Shown here: in pieces, positions 43,691 through 55,561 of the stretch
Layout of the letters: the number at the start of each line of letters is the position of its first letter
Position numbering within the stretch: the stretch's first letter is position 1
From: Hymenopellis radicata
Lineage: Eukaryota; Basidiomycota; Agaricomycetes; Agaricales; Physalacriaceae
Direction: 5' to 3'
NCBI GenBank assembly: GCA_015501595.1
Contig: JADNRX010000018.1
Span: 248,001 to 312,000, forward strand
Length of the DNA stretch: 64,000 nt
Translations under genes and position numbers: made by a program
Notes under the pieces: generated by a model
Seen by the model: only the letters and a program-made list of their open reading frames with translations
Database searches by the model: none
Told to the model about the DNA's origin: nothing

Positions 43691-44908
43691 TTACACCCAG
43701 ACGAAAGATGTCCTAGTAAGCACATCAGTATTCCTCGCCACTTCAACCAAATTCTTCCCGCCCTCAGTCCTCTCAAAGACAGCCACGCCTCCTTCACCCA
43801 CAACCCCACTCGCCACCAAATACTCTGAATTTTCCCCTCCAAACTCCATACCCCGAACCTGATCCAGTCCAGTGTAAACTTGAGCAATCAAATTGAGCTT
43901 GCCCCCAGTGTATTCGTATACCGCGATAGAATCCCCACGCTCATCGGTTGTTCCGATGTTGCGGTTAGATGCGTAAATATAGCGCGTAGGGAACGCTTCG
44001 TTCGGCGCAGGCATAAGGAGCTCACCGGCGCCGTACGATGCACCCGCTGGTGGATCGGGTGGTATAATAGACACATTCGCGAGAAGCGCAGAGGTGTTCG
44101 AGGTGCCGAGGACGGGGATAGCTTGAATCGTGAGCGTAGAGCTTAGTTCGTGCAGCGTGTACAACAAATCGTCTTCACGCGATGGTCAGTATACAGCGGT
44201 GTGATATAGCGAGAGAGTGACAGACCGTGCACGGCGATATGTCGGGGCCCGCTACCCGTCGGCTGACCGATAGATCCTGCGATTTTCCATGCGCCTGGTG
44301 ATCCGTCCTCGACGAGCCGCCAGATGGTATCCGCTCCCTGGCTTGTATCAGTACATACGACGCGATGACGGACGAGGATATGCTCACCAAGTCGGGCACC
44401 AAAATCTCACGGCCGTACTCGAGGGCCATGTGAGGATGCGAGACACCTCCCGCGGGGGGAGGGAACGTGATGACGGGGGAAGAGGTATCAAAGTCGAGGG
44501 GCGTGGAGGTGGTGGGAAGGATGACCCCGTTTCCGGACCCATAATTCATACCGACGACCTGCCCCGTGGAGAGGGCGACGGCAAAGGCGGGGCTGTCGCC
44601 TCCCGTCGGCGCGGTGTCGATGGCGCTGGAGACGACGCCGTCTGGGGTTACGGTGAACGATTGGACGGCGCCAACGGAGTTTTCATTGGTCGCGCTAGAT
44701 AATACGTGTCAGTATGGATGTTTGTGGATTCGGATGAAGGTGACACGTACTATAGGATGCTGTTGTTGGTAGGATGCAGAGTCAGCCATGACGGATTAGA
44801 GCCCGTGGTATATTTGTTGAGGAAGGAAAGAGTGGACGCGTCAGAGTTGAAGAGGTAGCTAGCGACGAAAACGTCATAGCCTCCGGCGAGGATAGTAAAG
44901 TTGACCAT
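43691..44908 (-). CDS. lactonase-fold seven-bladed beta-propeller protein
   Basis: A member of the fungal lactonase family (PF10282-like, related to 6-phosphogluconolactonase YbhE and carboxy-cis,cis-muconate cyclase). The start at 44,908 begins MVNFTILAGGYDVFVASYLF. Blade segments follow: STLSFLNKYTTGSNPSWLTL, then ENSVGAVQSFTVTPDGVVSS, VSHPHMALEYGREILVPDLG, PGAWKIAGSIGQPTGSGPRH, LLYTLHELSSTLTIQAIPVL, RYIYASNRNIGTTDERGDSI and QVRGMEFGGENSEYLVASGV. It ends TRTSFVWV with the stop at 43,691. About three introns are present. The order H-P-H ... G-A-D ... G-P-R-H ... L-H-E-L ... S-N-R is the family signature. It may open a cyclic ester or lactone in aromatic or sugar metabolism; the exact substrate is not evident. 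Confidence 0.88.
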
Positions 44909-45204
44909 GGCGGTTGGAAAGAACGATCGTTGCGATGCCCAGGACTTTATACTCAGCCGCCAGGTGGTGCTGGCATCATGCGGAAACAACTGTCCTGAGC
45001 TCCACGCGAATTTCGAAACACGTGTGATTTTCCGAACATTCACCACACTTTTCACCGGTACCGGTTCATTACGATCTATTTGAAGAGTAAGCTTACTTGG
45101 TACTAGACAAGAACTAGTTACTGAGATACCTTTATGCGCCTATCACTCCTCGTCTGACGAGTCTGAAGACCCAACATCCCTTCTAAATCGCCAAACCACC
45201 TCTC

Positions 45205-46166
45205 TTAAGAAGGCGGTCGACTGTCTCTGGGCATCTTCCGCTTCCTCTCAACCCAATCCGCGCGAAATACCTCGTCTGCATAATTCAGGATCATGCACGA
45301 GTCACATTCGCCGCTCCACATGTTGTCGTTTCCTCCTTTCTCGGCGCTCAAGGACGTTCCACCCCAAGGATGTGCCGACACCGTGATATCCACGATCTCT
45401 AAGCGCTGTAATGCCGACAGGGCCTTCAGATAGTGTGCCTGCAGTCAAAGTAGGTTGAGGGCACATGATGCAGAGAAGCACTTACGGGAAGTCCTACACC
45501 GTCTTTGTAGACGATGGTCAGAGGGAGAGGGTCTTTGAATTGGGGGTGGAGCATGTATTGCATAGGCCACACCAGATCTCTGGAAGTGTGAGACGAAGGC
45601 GTTGTAGGGCAGAGAATGTGTTGGCAATAGCGTAGATCACCCGTGGAGTAGGATAGTCTACGCCACGAAGGTCAAAGTCTGTGATTCGCGCTGCTCCGGT
45701 TGGGGCGAAGAAAAGCACCGCGGCCTCGTACGAAGACGACATCGAATAGTATGGGGGGCGTAATGAACAAGGCCAGTCTAGCCTTACTTTGCGTACTTTC
45801 GTTAGGCCGTTTGTAGTCCAGTATTGCGTCGAAGCCGGACTCGGCTTTTGCACACAGTGTAGCTCTCTAGAGTAAGTACAATGAATGACTAAGATTGGAT
45901 ATCGGAGGTGGTGCGTACTTTGCCCATCCAAATATGTCGGGGAACATCAGGATATCTTGAGATGTGACGTCGTCCCAGGATGTGATATACAGTCTCTGAA
46001 ACCAATTTTCGAGAAAGATGGTGCGAAACGTCCGTGAAACTTGGGAGAACCCGTGTACTGAGGACCATGGCGGTTTGATGTTGACACCAAGCTGGTCAAT
46101 GTCTGTCTGGGACTCGTGAATAAGGAAGTAGACGATGCGATAGATGAGCTCAGGCGGGAATTGCAT
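45205..46166 (-). CDS. F-box-like protein
   Basis: The start at 46,166 gives MQFPPELIYRIVYFLIHESQ, an F-box-like opening helix (P-P-E-L-I/L motif), followed by VHGFSQVSRTFRTIFLENWF, which matches the second part of an F-box. Later exons give VRKVRLDWPCSLRPPYYSMS, AARITDFDLRGVDYPTPRVI and YAIANTFSALQRLRLTLPEI, leucine-containing segments like the LRR part of such proteins. The end is GECDSCMILNYADEVFRADW and a basic tail, with the stop at 45,205. At least three introns are needed. It is probably an SCF adaptor of a lineage-expanded family. No target can be inferred. Confidence 0.6.
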
Positions 46167-46537
46167 CCTTGTCATCGTGACGGAAAGAGTCAATCGAGTT
46201 TTATTGGTTCCGCGATCAATGCTCTCACGCTTTCTCTTTTACCATCCAACTCTTGTTCAACACAACTTTCAATATTGAAGAGTGTAACACATCTGTCATG
46301 AACCGTAGGCATTCGCAAGTTTCAGTTATTCTTACCAAGGCACCATTCGCTCAACAAGGGTACGTATTTATTCTCACTACATCAAGGCATGATGCTTCCT
46401 TGAATAGAGTCGATAAGCATCGGTGTCGTTTTAGCGCTGGTCGTTGCCATCTGTGATAAACTCCATCATGAGAATACCGGCTTTGCCTGGAATACATATA
46501 CCCTCCGAGGGCGTTTATCCGCCACGACCACCACCTT

Positions 46538-49500
46538 ATGGACACGTCGTATGTCGAGTTCGAGGACACCTCCAGGCGCCGTTTCCTATCTCACTTCAAG
46601 ACCAACAAGTCGCCATCTTCCAAGTCCAGACAAATCTCCTCGCGGAGTGTGGAGTCATTTGGTCACGTCTATGCATCGGACAAGGACCTCCCGCCAGTTC
46701 CCAAGATTCCTTCAGCGTGGACACAGTTCGTGCCGAGCCGCTCGAATACTTCGGACTCCGTAGCAACGTCGTCGTCGAGTCCTGGTGCTATTATTGAATG
46801 TGCGTGTGAATTCCTCATTCTTCCCTAGTTCGTACTGATACTGGGTTGTACAGCTCCGCGGAGCTTTTCATCTACTGCAGCGACTTCACCTGGTATACCC
46901 CGGAAGCCAGTCGGTCTGGCCGACGAATATCTCAATGCAGCGCCCACCACACAAGACATTCCACCACCCCAACCTACCGCGGATGCTGCCATTCGCGTAT
47001 CTACCGTATTGGACGAGAACGTAGCTGAGCAGGTGATGACACGGGGACTCCCTCCGACGAGCACATCGGATCGCGCGCAAATGGCGCAAAAGCTGGGTAT
47101 GTTTTAATCTGATCGCGGTACAGGCCGCATCTCAACCTTCTGTCAGACGTTATGATCTATGGGGCGACAAAGAACTTGGCCCATGCGCAGACGCTTGTGG
47201 AGGGTGTTATGGCGAGTACGTCGACGCGTCACGATCAGCCCAGTGATATTTACGGTGCCCTCAGGCGCCGTGTGGCAGACCGGCAAATCGGTCGCGGGAA
47301 GTCTTCTACAACCTGCGAAGGACTTGGTTCCGATACTGGATATAGTAGCGGTGTATATCCCTCCAATCATGGTCAGTGTCCTGTCTCGCTTTTCACCAAG
47401 ATTGTTAACAGTTTCATTCGCCAGGTTGCTAAATCTATTTTCTCGGTTCGCATCATACGTGCTCATACCATGTACGCAGCCTGACGTTTGGCTAGGTGTT
47501 TGTGAAACTCGAAACCGACAAGCACGACAATGATGCGAAAGTGGTCAGCTTGAATCCCGTGTACATTTGTACATCAGACTGATTGATTTCGATACTAGGA
47601 CGTGGTGCTGCTCACGATGGTATGACATTTCAATGGGCTTATGTTTTTTGATTCACATTATACCACACAGACCGACTTCTGGACAGCGTTGTTTGATTTG
47701 AAGATCATTTTTGAATCGGCAGACGCCTTTAAAGCATCACTAGAGAAATTCCTTGCTGATGTACGTGCAACCATGTAAACAGCGTTTAGGCTCTAAAACT
47801 TTAACACAGGTCTGTAAAACCATGAACGACTTTGGGAATTTCAGAGAGTGAGTGAATGAACACTTAGTCTGATTCATAACTCACCATGCGAATAGCGTGT
47901 ACTATAAACACGGGCACATTGGTTTGCAACCTCTACACCTTGTGTAACGCTTCAAATCTCATTTACGACTCAGCACGGACTATCCGGTCGGGAACGTACA
48001 AACAGAAACTCGTCGAATTCGCTCAAGCATTTGTGAAACCATAAGAGCGAACTTCAGTTGCTGCTCACGCAGACCTCGGCTCTGACGATAAAGAAAGTCG
48101 ATTTGAAAGTCGATGATCTTTCGTCGAAGATGGACGTCCTCCTCAGGTTTATCCAACAGCAGTCCCCTCTCGAACAGAGCGTTTCCAAGAAGATAGCGAG
48201 ATACGGGGGTGAAGAAAGGGCTTTGAATGTCAGTTTCGTGGTCCGTATGTATACTCTTCCCGTTCTCATTTGGAAATATTAGGATCCTCGAGCTCTAGCT
48301 GAGATTGCCCACGGCGACTTTCATTTGACATTGACACCGCAGCAACAACAGCAGATTATGCATGTGCTTCACTCTGATATGGAGACCTTGCTGAAATCGA
48401 ACGCGTGTGTCCACTCCCTGTTTCCTAGGTTTGTCACTGCTGACGTTCGTAGCGCGATGTTTCAGCTCAAGATCGAGGAGACGCAGAGAGCAATACAGAA
48501 AGCCGTCGAGCGCTCCACTGAGACTATTTTGCTTCACGTATGTTCTCCGCTCCCGAGGAACTCGCAGACTCAAATGTCTTTTAAGCTGGATGCCGGTCCG
48601 CATAGTATGATTCGCGATGAAGATATACAAGCTCTCTGGAAAGGTACGTAAAGGCGCTTTGACACTGGATGAATTTGACGTTGTCCGATTGTCAGACATG
48701 GTACTGCTTTCTCCTTCTCACAGGATGCGCTAATGACGCGTTCGAAGAAATGGCGCTTGAGTTGCAAGACACGACATTTCGTCGACGGTAGGACGTACTG
48801 TTGCATATGAGGCTCAGAAATACTGACTGCCGACAGCGGTACACCATTACTTTTCCCACAAGTTTGCGGAGCATCGTCATGCGAGTGGCACGCCTCATCC
48901 TGACCAGTGGACGCTCAAGTTTCTTCGAAAAGTCATATGTATGTGCATCTTCAACTCCGATCCACTGCAGCGTTGCTCTAATTAGTGTCCAAGTCCAACC
49001 GACGATCGGGGATGCCATTGATGAAGATGGAAGTGGATACGTCTCTGTTTATGAGGTGAACCACTTTTTCAAGTTCTGCCCCGAAGGATGGACTCCGACG
49101 CAGTGGTTATGCTAGTAAGTAACGACTCCTTTGTGAAATTCGCTGACCTCAGGCTCCTGGTGTAGTTCCGCCGCAGGATGGTACGAGAATAACGTCTAGT
49201 ATGTCTTTCGGTATTATGTACTTCCGTACAGACGAACCTGACAGTGGAAACAGCTACAGAAACAAGTGCATGGTAACGCGTATTCTTCGTTCGCAACGAA
49301 GCCTATGATCCCTGACGCACGTCATGCAGGAACTCCTCACGGCGATCCAGCACTCGACGAAGAGGCTGTTACCGGTTAATCGCAAGCATCTGAAATCCTC
49401 CGGATATCTGAAGACGTCCTGCTTGCAAGGTGTTTTTCTCATCGTGGATTCTCTCAATACGGAGACGTCGAGATACAGAGGCGAAGATTTGAGGGATGAA

Positions 49501-50741
49501 TACGACGCGCTGAATCCTTATAGACTGCAGATTTTGGATGAGGATGTGAAACGCATACGAGGCCGTCTGGAGCAGACGGGGTATCAGCTGGACAGTCCGG
49601 AAGAGGTCGCAGCCATTATCAGCACTTCCCGGATCGAATTGGTGTGTGCTATTCTCCGACACGCTGTCCTCGTTCTAACGCATTCACAGAGAATTCTATG
49701 CTTGGTTTATCTTCTACTGGAGCGACACGCGCATATACTCCAACTGGCGGAGAATCTGATCTTGTCGGAACGAGAATTCTTGCTGATGACATGGAGCATG
49801 AACAACACCGTGGCGGCGTTCGGGTTGAGGTACATGTCGCTGGCAGAGGGCTGGCGACAGCAGCGCCGAGACGCGGTTCTGCAGGTTCAGTGTTTCGCGA
49901 GTGGATTTTTGAGAGTTGGCATGCCCAGTGGGGATTCGATGCAAGTGTTCTGGTATCCTCCTCCGTCTTTCTGTACTCACGAACGTTCAGACTCAGGGTG
50001 TGGTTAGCGAATCTCCGCTGGGCGATACGACCTATGAGTGGAAGCATGATACGGAGGCAAGGTCGGATGGGCGAGCAAGTCGAGGGATCCTGCGGATTTT
50101 TTGGCGTTTCCGTTGCCGAAGCAGCCTTCGGCGGAGGAGCTGAAGAGGATGAGGAGGGCTGTTCTGAATCCCCTGAGGATTGGTGGGGTGAAGTATGGGA
50201 GAAGAAGCGGTCTTCGGTATGCGTGTTTGTTATATTAGTGATGTTTTTTAAACCTGACCTTCGCTTTAGTCTCAGCGCAGAAATAGTAAGCGGCGTGTCG
50301 TGCAAGTTTCACATCCCGTGGGTCCTAGAGTTAGTTGTCATTTCTCTTTGGACATTCTGTGTTGACTGACGCTCTATGCAGGCACAAGGGCTCCTAGGCA
50401 TTCCGACGCGGATGCATCAGGATCGAGGTTGTCGCAGCACTCCCCGTTACATTCGCCAGCTCGAGAGATATTCTTCCAGTTTGAGTTCGAAGGACAAGAC
50501 GACCAGGAGCAGCAGCAGGTTGATAGCGACGCGTCTGTCGAAACGTTGGAGGTCCCAAACGTGCGGCATCGAAAGGTGAGAGAGTCTTGATGATGAGACC
50601 TGGATGATCTCTGAATTAGAGGATGCACAGACCAAGGTCATCAAGGTGGAGGATAGAATACGTATAGTGGAGGCAGAGCTGGCTGGGATGAAGGAGATGC
50701 TTGGACAACTGCTGAGCCTGGCACAAACTGACAAGACATAA
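46538..50741 (+). CDS. large EF-hand protein of unknown function
   Basis: A multi-exon gene. Early exons are Ser/Pro-rich (MDTSYVEFEDTSRRRFLSHF; SPGIPRKPVGLADEYLNAAP). Then come VWQTGKSVAGSLLQPAKDLV with PILDIVAVYIPPIM, TDFWTALFDLKIIFESADAF, and helical sections (LTIKKVDLKVDDLSSKMDVL). The central part has ALELQDTTFRRR, KFAEHRHASGTPHPDQWTLK and a single canonical EF-hand loop, DEDGSGYVSVYE, at about 49,023, whose positions 1, 3, 5, 6 and 12 fit calcium binding. Next are VNHFFKFCPEGWTPTQWLC and YNWAAGWYENNV-like sequence. The C-terminus is acidic and ends in a coiled coil (ISELEDAQTKVIKVEDRIRI) with the stop at 50,739-50,741. Between 49,680 and 50,100 some frame changes lack clear splice sites. 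An upstream start at about 46,468 is possible. I know this type only as uncharacterised Agaricomycete proteins. The last exons are copied in inverted orientation at 52,730-53,160. Confidence 0.65.
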
Positions 50742-50835
50742 TGATGGCGTCTTGATTTCGAGGAGTACGAAGATTACCGTTCCTATTTACTATAGATATT
50801 CAGCAGCTGATCTTCATGACTGTATCGATAATTGT
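50395..50835. repeat. parent of a ~440 bp inverted repeat (3' end of the EF-hand gene)
   Basis: This covers the last coding exons and 3' flank of the EF-hand gene. The reverse complement of 52,730-53,160 follows it closely, from AGGCATTCCGACGC to GATCTTCATGACTGTAT. The matching region crosses from coding into 3' untranslated sequence without a change in similarity. Confidence 0.85.
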
Positions 50836-51431
50836 ATGCGTGGAATAATCTATTTGGGAGGTCTCGTTTGTGACACCCAAGTATTCTCAATGAATTTCAG
50901 GCCCGGCTAGGGCCCTACAGCCTCAGTTCCATCTTGAAAGACTTGTAGAGCATGTAATAAGTCTACACAGTGACTACACATTGCCTTTTCCTACTTGTTT
51001 GCACCCAAAGAGATCACAAGCATTAAAACAGCGTACATGTTGTGTTGAGTTTGCTTGGAGCAGTCTCTGGTGTTGTACAGTGGCCCAGAGCTATACAGAT
51101 AGTAGAATATAGGCCATCTGGAGTGCACCTTGGGGTGAGGACCCTTCATCTGTGGCACCTTTGGATAGATAGATCTGTGGCGCTGATTAACGGATCATGT
51201 TCTCATGTGTTCTAGTGTCTAATTTTATTTCTTGGTTTATCATACATGGTTTCTGACCATGGTGTGCTGGGAGAGTACTCATTTACGCCACATAGTGTTT
51301 TAGGGTTCGTGTCACAAACGTGACGAACCGGGGTTCCTAAATAGATTATACCTCTTGACCTCATACCACTCACACCCAATTTTGTTTCTTGGATATTGCT
51401 GCCACTGTCAGCCTTTTTCTTGTCAATCCAT
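50742..51431. other. 3' flank and promoter spacer
   Basis: No gene is seen between the EF-hand stop and the homeodomain-like gene. The first ~95 bases belong to the inverted repeat. The rest is A+T-richer than the neighbours, with no other structure noticed. Confidence 0.45.
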
Positions 51432-52428
51432 ATGCCTCCTGCCACCAAAAAGAAACCCGCCGCCAAGAAGACACCCGCCGCCAGGATCCCACTCGCCAAC
51501 CTCGAAGAACTGGCCACGATCTGGTCGAAGGATGCGCGCATTCCGACGGTGGAATCGCGCAAGGCTTGGTGTGCAGCGCGTAATCTCGACTATGGACAAG
51601 TAAATCGTCAATTCTGGTGGAAGAAGAGCGCGAAAATGAAGGCGAACAAGGAGAATGTGAAGGGACCGCGTGGGGGCTGTTATGCTTTACCCGTTGGAAC
51701 GCCGCCTGTGACAGTTGTCAAGCAGGAGGAGGACGAGGAGGAGGATACGAGGCTCGGCGCAGAGACCGACGCGCCAGTCAAAATCGAATTGCCCGACTTG
51801 CTTCTGCCGCCCTCATCGCCGCTCATTCCCTCGTCAGACACGCTATGTCCATCGTCGCCTCCATTCGTACTCAAGAAGATCCCATCGCAAGAGCCCATCG
51901 GACTCGAGGACATGCCTATGCCGTCTGCGAAACGCGTTCGAAAGAAGGGACCTGCTCGTAAACGGCTTGGAAAGAAACCAGCAATCGATAACGCGCTAGC
52001 TATCAAGAAGGAATCGACCGTTGTCCAGGATACTAGCCACAACGAAGAGAAACACGCTGTCGATCCAGAGAAACCTGCTGCCGTGAAAAGAAAGCCTGTC
52101 GCGAAGAAATCTGCCCCGGCCAGGAAGCGCGTCCGTTTCGATTCTCCGTGCCCTCCGCTCTCGCTAGACGATCCGACCTCTCATTTCTGTGATGGATCCT
52201 GCGACTTGTGCTCATTGCCTCTTCCTGGTATGTTACTGACTGTTTTCTCCTTCCTTTCTTATCTCTTCCACAGACGAATGCATGACGGACATTGACACGA
52301 CACGACTAGAAGCGCTCTATCCTTGGTACTTTCAACCTACTTACGGACCTGTCTTCAACACGATGCCGCCGGACATACCGAAAGCTCTTTGGTCTCTATC
52401 TGCTATAGCTTATGAAAGTCTTATTTGA
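51432..52428 (+). CDS. homeodomain-like nuclear protein
   Basis: The start at 51,432 is followed by a Lys/Ala/Pro-rich tail (KKKPAAKKTPAAR). Residues ~18-70 (LEELATIWSKDARIPTVESR, KAWCAARNLDYGQVNRQFWW, KKSAKMKANKENV) resemble a divergent homeodomain: three helices with a V-N-R-x-F-W-W-K-K recognition-helix pattern in place of W-F-x-N-x-R. The middle is acidic (QEEDEEEDTR) and contains basic clusters (AKRVRKKGPARKRLGKKP; APARKRVRF) that could be nuclear localisation signals. A cysteine group (FCDGSCDLCSLPLPG) precedes the only intron (52,228-52,274). The last exon (DECMTDIDTTRLEALYPWYF) ends at 52,428. It is probably a DNA-binding regulator, but the homeodomain call is by eye. Confidence 0.65.
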
Positions 52429-52650
52429 TCGTGGAATCAGTGCTGACTGCTTGACTGTTAATCGTAAGATGTTTCTTAGCCTCATCCGAACGAAATGAGC
52501 TGACTTCTGGCGTGTTCATATACCTAGTTAGTCGTCGTCTCCCCGACATTACGGAGAAAGTGTCATAACGGAAGTCTTAACTTTTGGTATGCCTCTTTCG
52601 GACGTCTAAAGTGATAATAATATAATTTATAGGCGCTCACTGACACGACC

Positions 52651-52723
52651 AGTTGTAACTCGTCACTTCTCAACTTCTTACTGTATCACACATGAATATA
52701 TGCGCAATTTCTAATTCGCTAGT
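52651..52723. repeat. 73-bp direct repeat, copy 1
   Basis: AGTTGTAACTCGTCACTTCT onward to CTAATTCGCTAGT is repeated at 53,520-53,592 with about one mismatch. Both are preceded by an AATAATATAATTT-like stretch. The two copies bracket the inverted EF-hand fragment. Confidence 0.9.
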
Positions 52724-52729
52724 GTTATC

Positions 52730-53160
52730 GATACAGTCATGAAGATCAGCCTATAGTAAGTAGGAACGATAATCTTCGTACTCCTCGCAATCGAGACTGC
52801 TCAATATCCCCTCATTGTTTCTTGTCAGTTTGCGCCAGGCTCAGTAGCCGTCCAAGCATATCCTTCATTACAGCCAGTTCAGCCTCCACCAAACGTATTC
52901 TATCCTCTACCTTGACGACCTTGGTCTGCGCATCCTCTAATTCAGAGATCTACCAGGTCTCTTTATCAAGACTCTTTCACCTTTCTATGCCGCACGTCGG
53001 GGACCTCCAACGTTTCGACGGACGCGTCGCTATCAACCTGCTGCTGCTTCTGATCGTCTTGTCCTTCGAATTCAAATTGGAAGAATATCTTTCAAGCTGG
53101 CGAATGCGACGCGGAGTCCTGCGACAACCTCGATCCTGATGCGTCCTGCGTCGGAATGCC
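52730..53160 (-). pseudogene. inverted 3'-end copy of the EF-hand gene
   Basis: Read on the minus strand this matches the last exons and 3' flank of the gene at 46,538-50,741 (shared stretches include GGATCGAGGTTGTCGCAG and GATATTCTTCCA). Substitutions and indels are scattered, and no 5' portion of the gene is present, so it is a non-functional fragment. The homeodomain-like gene lies between the two inverted copies. Confidence 0.8.
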
Positions 53161-53519
53161 TCTGAATTTGCACTGTTTCTGGCGGTATTTTTGGCCATCC
53201 TGACTGAGCCAGGCTCTAGCAAACGCTGGTGGCGCAACAGCCATGCCGCCCGCTATATCCATATTGGGATATGAACACGGCATGCCGACGCCTCCCTTCT
53301 GCCGAATACGTGTGAACTATCATTTTGTTACATCTGAATCTGGAGGGAGGGTGTGCACCCCTCCTTCAAACTCAAAATCTGAAGATGCTGTTTTGTCATC
53401 AAAGAACGAAAAGCACCGAAGAGTTAGCGAAGACCCTTCGGGACTAGTCTCGACACTGTACTTTTGGACGGTCGGCGGGCTCGGCAAGATGAAGTAAGTC
53501 ACCCAATAATATAATTTTT

Positions 53520-53592
53520 AGTTGTAACTCGTCACTTCTCAGCTTCTTACTGTATCACACATGAATATATGCGCAATTTCTAATTCGCTAGT
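53520..53592. repeat. 73-bp direct repeat, copy 2
   Basis: The partner of 52,651-52,723, same orientation, 869 bp downstream. Near-identity of the copies contrasts with the more diverged inverted fragment between them. Confidence 0.9.
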
Positions 53593-54024
53593 TTCCAAAC
53601 AGCGACTTCTAAGACGCCTTGCTTCGACGCGAGAATTCTGCTTGCGCAAGGGCGGTCAACACCCGCCAACCGTCGGCGGTCTTGGCTTCTCTTCCTCATG
53701 GTCCCTGCACGATTTCATCCGGAACAATCGTCTGGAGCTATAATCTTGATAGCGCCGACACACTGCCGAAGCAAGAAGGTCCCCGTTTTCTGCACCCTTT
53801 TCAACCCTGGACGACCAGTTGCGACTTCCAGAGCCGTATGGTTCATCTGCCCTTAGCATGCCACCACCTTGACCCTCGCGTCTTTCGTACTTATATATGC
53901 ACCGGTGCCCTTGGCTGACTGCGTCGACACTCTAGCTTTCCTAACTTATTCGACGCCGGTGGACTCTGCCTACGCGATTTTTGTTTGAGTTTGTCCATCC
54001 GCTCGTTATAACGTCCCCGCGATA

Positions 54025-55561
54025 ATGGGCGAATATGACAACACATTGGGTGCGTAGGCGTTCGGGCGGTGCGCGGGCAAAATTGATCAAGCGTTCATTT
54101 TACAGGCTTTATGCTGCTGGGCACATTCAGTACGTCTGCAACGTCTTTGCTCGTTCATCACTTATGCCGAGTCACCAGTCAACACTTTTCTCCTGGGTCT
54201 TGTGGCGTACCAATTTGCTGTGTACTTCTCGTTAAAGTTCAACGACCCGCTATGGTTGCAGTACGCTACGCTCCTTGTGCGGCGTTTCGCAATGCTGACA
54301 TGCAACAGGCTCATGGTCGTCACCCTTCTCATCACCGATTTATTCCATAGTGGCAGTCTCATTTATCTGTGCTGGTACTATGTGTGAGTCACCGCCTTCG
54401 TTGAACCGCTAGTTACTCAAATTCGTTTTTCATTCAGAGTGACGAATTACGCCAATCCCAGTGTATTGACCTGTGCGCGATTTTCTTCTTTTGCTGATTG
54501 GGCTTTTGCTTATTTCCTACTAGATGCATATTGGCCGGTACGCCTGACGTCCTAGATTCTGTTCACCATCTAATGGATCGCCTAGCTTCCTTTCACTGGT
54601 GTCCTGACTTCCATGGCAGCCATGATAACGCATGTATTCCTCTCATGGCGGTAAGTTGCATGTCGATCGCCCACATCCAAGCGCCTTACCAGTGTCTAGC
54701 TATTACTCTTTAACGAAGAACGTCTACATATTTGTCTTTTTGCTTTGTGCCGCCACGACGTCTTTGGCACTGGGATTCACCACTGGGATCCGATGTTGGC
54801 AACTTGGAGAGTGGGTAGCCCGCGTATCCGTTGTACGCATCTAACCTACATATACCGACAGATTCGTCAAGTTCCTCGAGGTCGTCGGCGTCATTACCGG
54901 ATGGCTGGTCTGTCAGGCTGCGCTTGACATTATCATCGCGGGTCTTCTCTGTTGGACTTTCTTCATGTCGCGCACTGGTTTCCACAGAACGGATGATGTA
55001 CTCAAGAGGGTACGCGCGTTTGCCGATCTTTCTATAGATATCGCTTACTTACTATTGCTCGCGATGCGCAGTTGATTCGAGGTGCCGTCCAGACTGGCCT
55101 GCTCGCCTCCTTGTGGTCGATCGGTGAGTTCATGACGTGACCAAATATACGAATACCAGGAACTTAACGGGGACCTAGGGGATCTGGTGGGCTTCCTGGT
55201 CTCGCCAGAGAGTTGGATATACTTCTTCTTTGCAACGTGTATTGGGCGGATCTACACAAACGTATGTTTTCTTGCCTCCCTTCATGTGCTTACATTGTTT
55301 AACGTTTTGCAGACGCTCATGGACACGCTTAACTGTCGCCGTTCGCTTAAAGTAGCCATCTCCGGCACTAGGGACCTCGAAACGAACGATGCGTACCAGC
55401 TGACCGCACAGAGTGGTCCGATCCGCATTAAAACTGTCACCGAGACTGTTATCGATGCGCAGGAGCTGAACAAGGATATCGAACGCGGGAGACACAGTCA
55501 CCATCACGATCGCGATTCGGAGCCAGATGATAACAAGTTTGGTACTTTCTCTGCCCAATAA
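54025..55561 (+). CDS. DUF6534-like multi-pass membrane protein
   Basis: The start at 54,025 gives MGEYDNTLG followed by an intron, matching the opening of basidiomycete DUF6534 proteins. Hydrophobic segments come in order: VAYQFAVYFSLKFNDPLWLQ, then MVVTLLITDLFHSGSLIYLC with WYYVVTNYANPSVLTCA, NVYIFVFLLCAATTSLALGF, FVKFLEVVGVITGWLVCQAA, LDIIIAGLLCWTFFMSRTGF, GAVQTGLLASLWSIGDLVGF and SWIYFFFATCIGRIYTN. The tail is polar with a His-rich patch (GRHSHHHDRD) and ends at 55,561. About seven introns are expected. The conserved R-G-A-V-Q-T-G-L ... IYTNTLMDTLNCR region is the typical C-terminal domain. The family is large in mushrooms and has no assigned function. It is the second multi-pass protein of this general kind in the window. 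Confidence 0.8.

Larger units (their letters stand above)
52429..54024. other. repeat-rich spacer without intact genes
   Basis: It holds the inverted copy of the EF-hand 3' end (52,730-53,160) and the 73-bp direct repeats around it. Beyond 53,600 the plus-strand frames have no supported content. Nothing else is recognised. Confidence 0.5.

Noticed and set aside
43681..43887. Tryptophan-rich short frame on the minus strand (LGVWSLEGKIQSIWW...)
   Set aside because: It is an alternative frame of the last lactonase exon.
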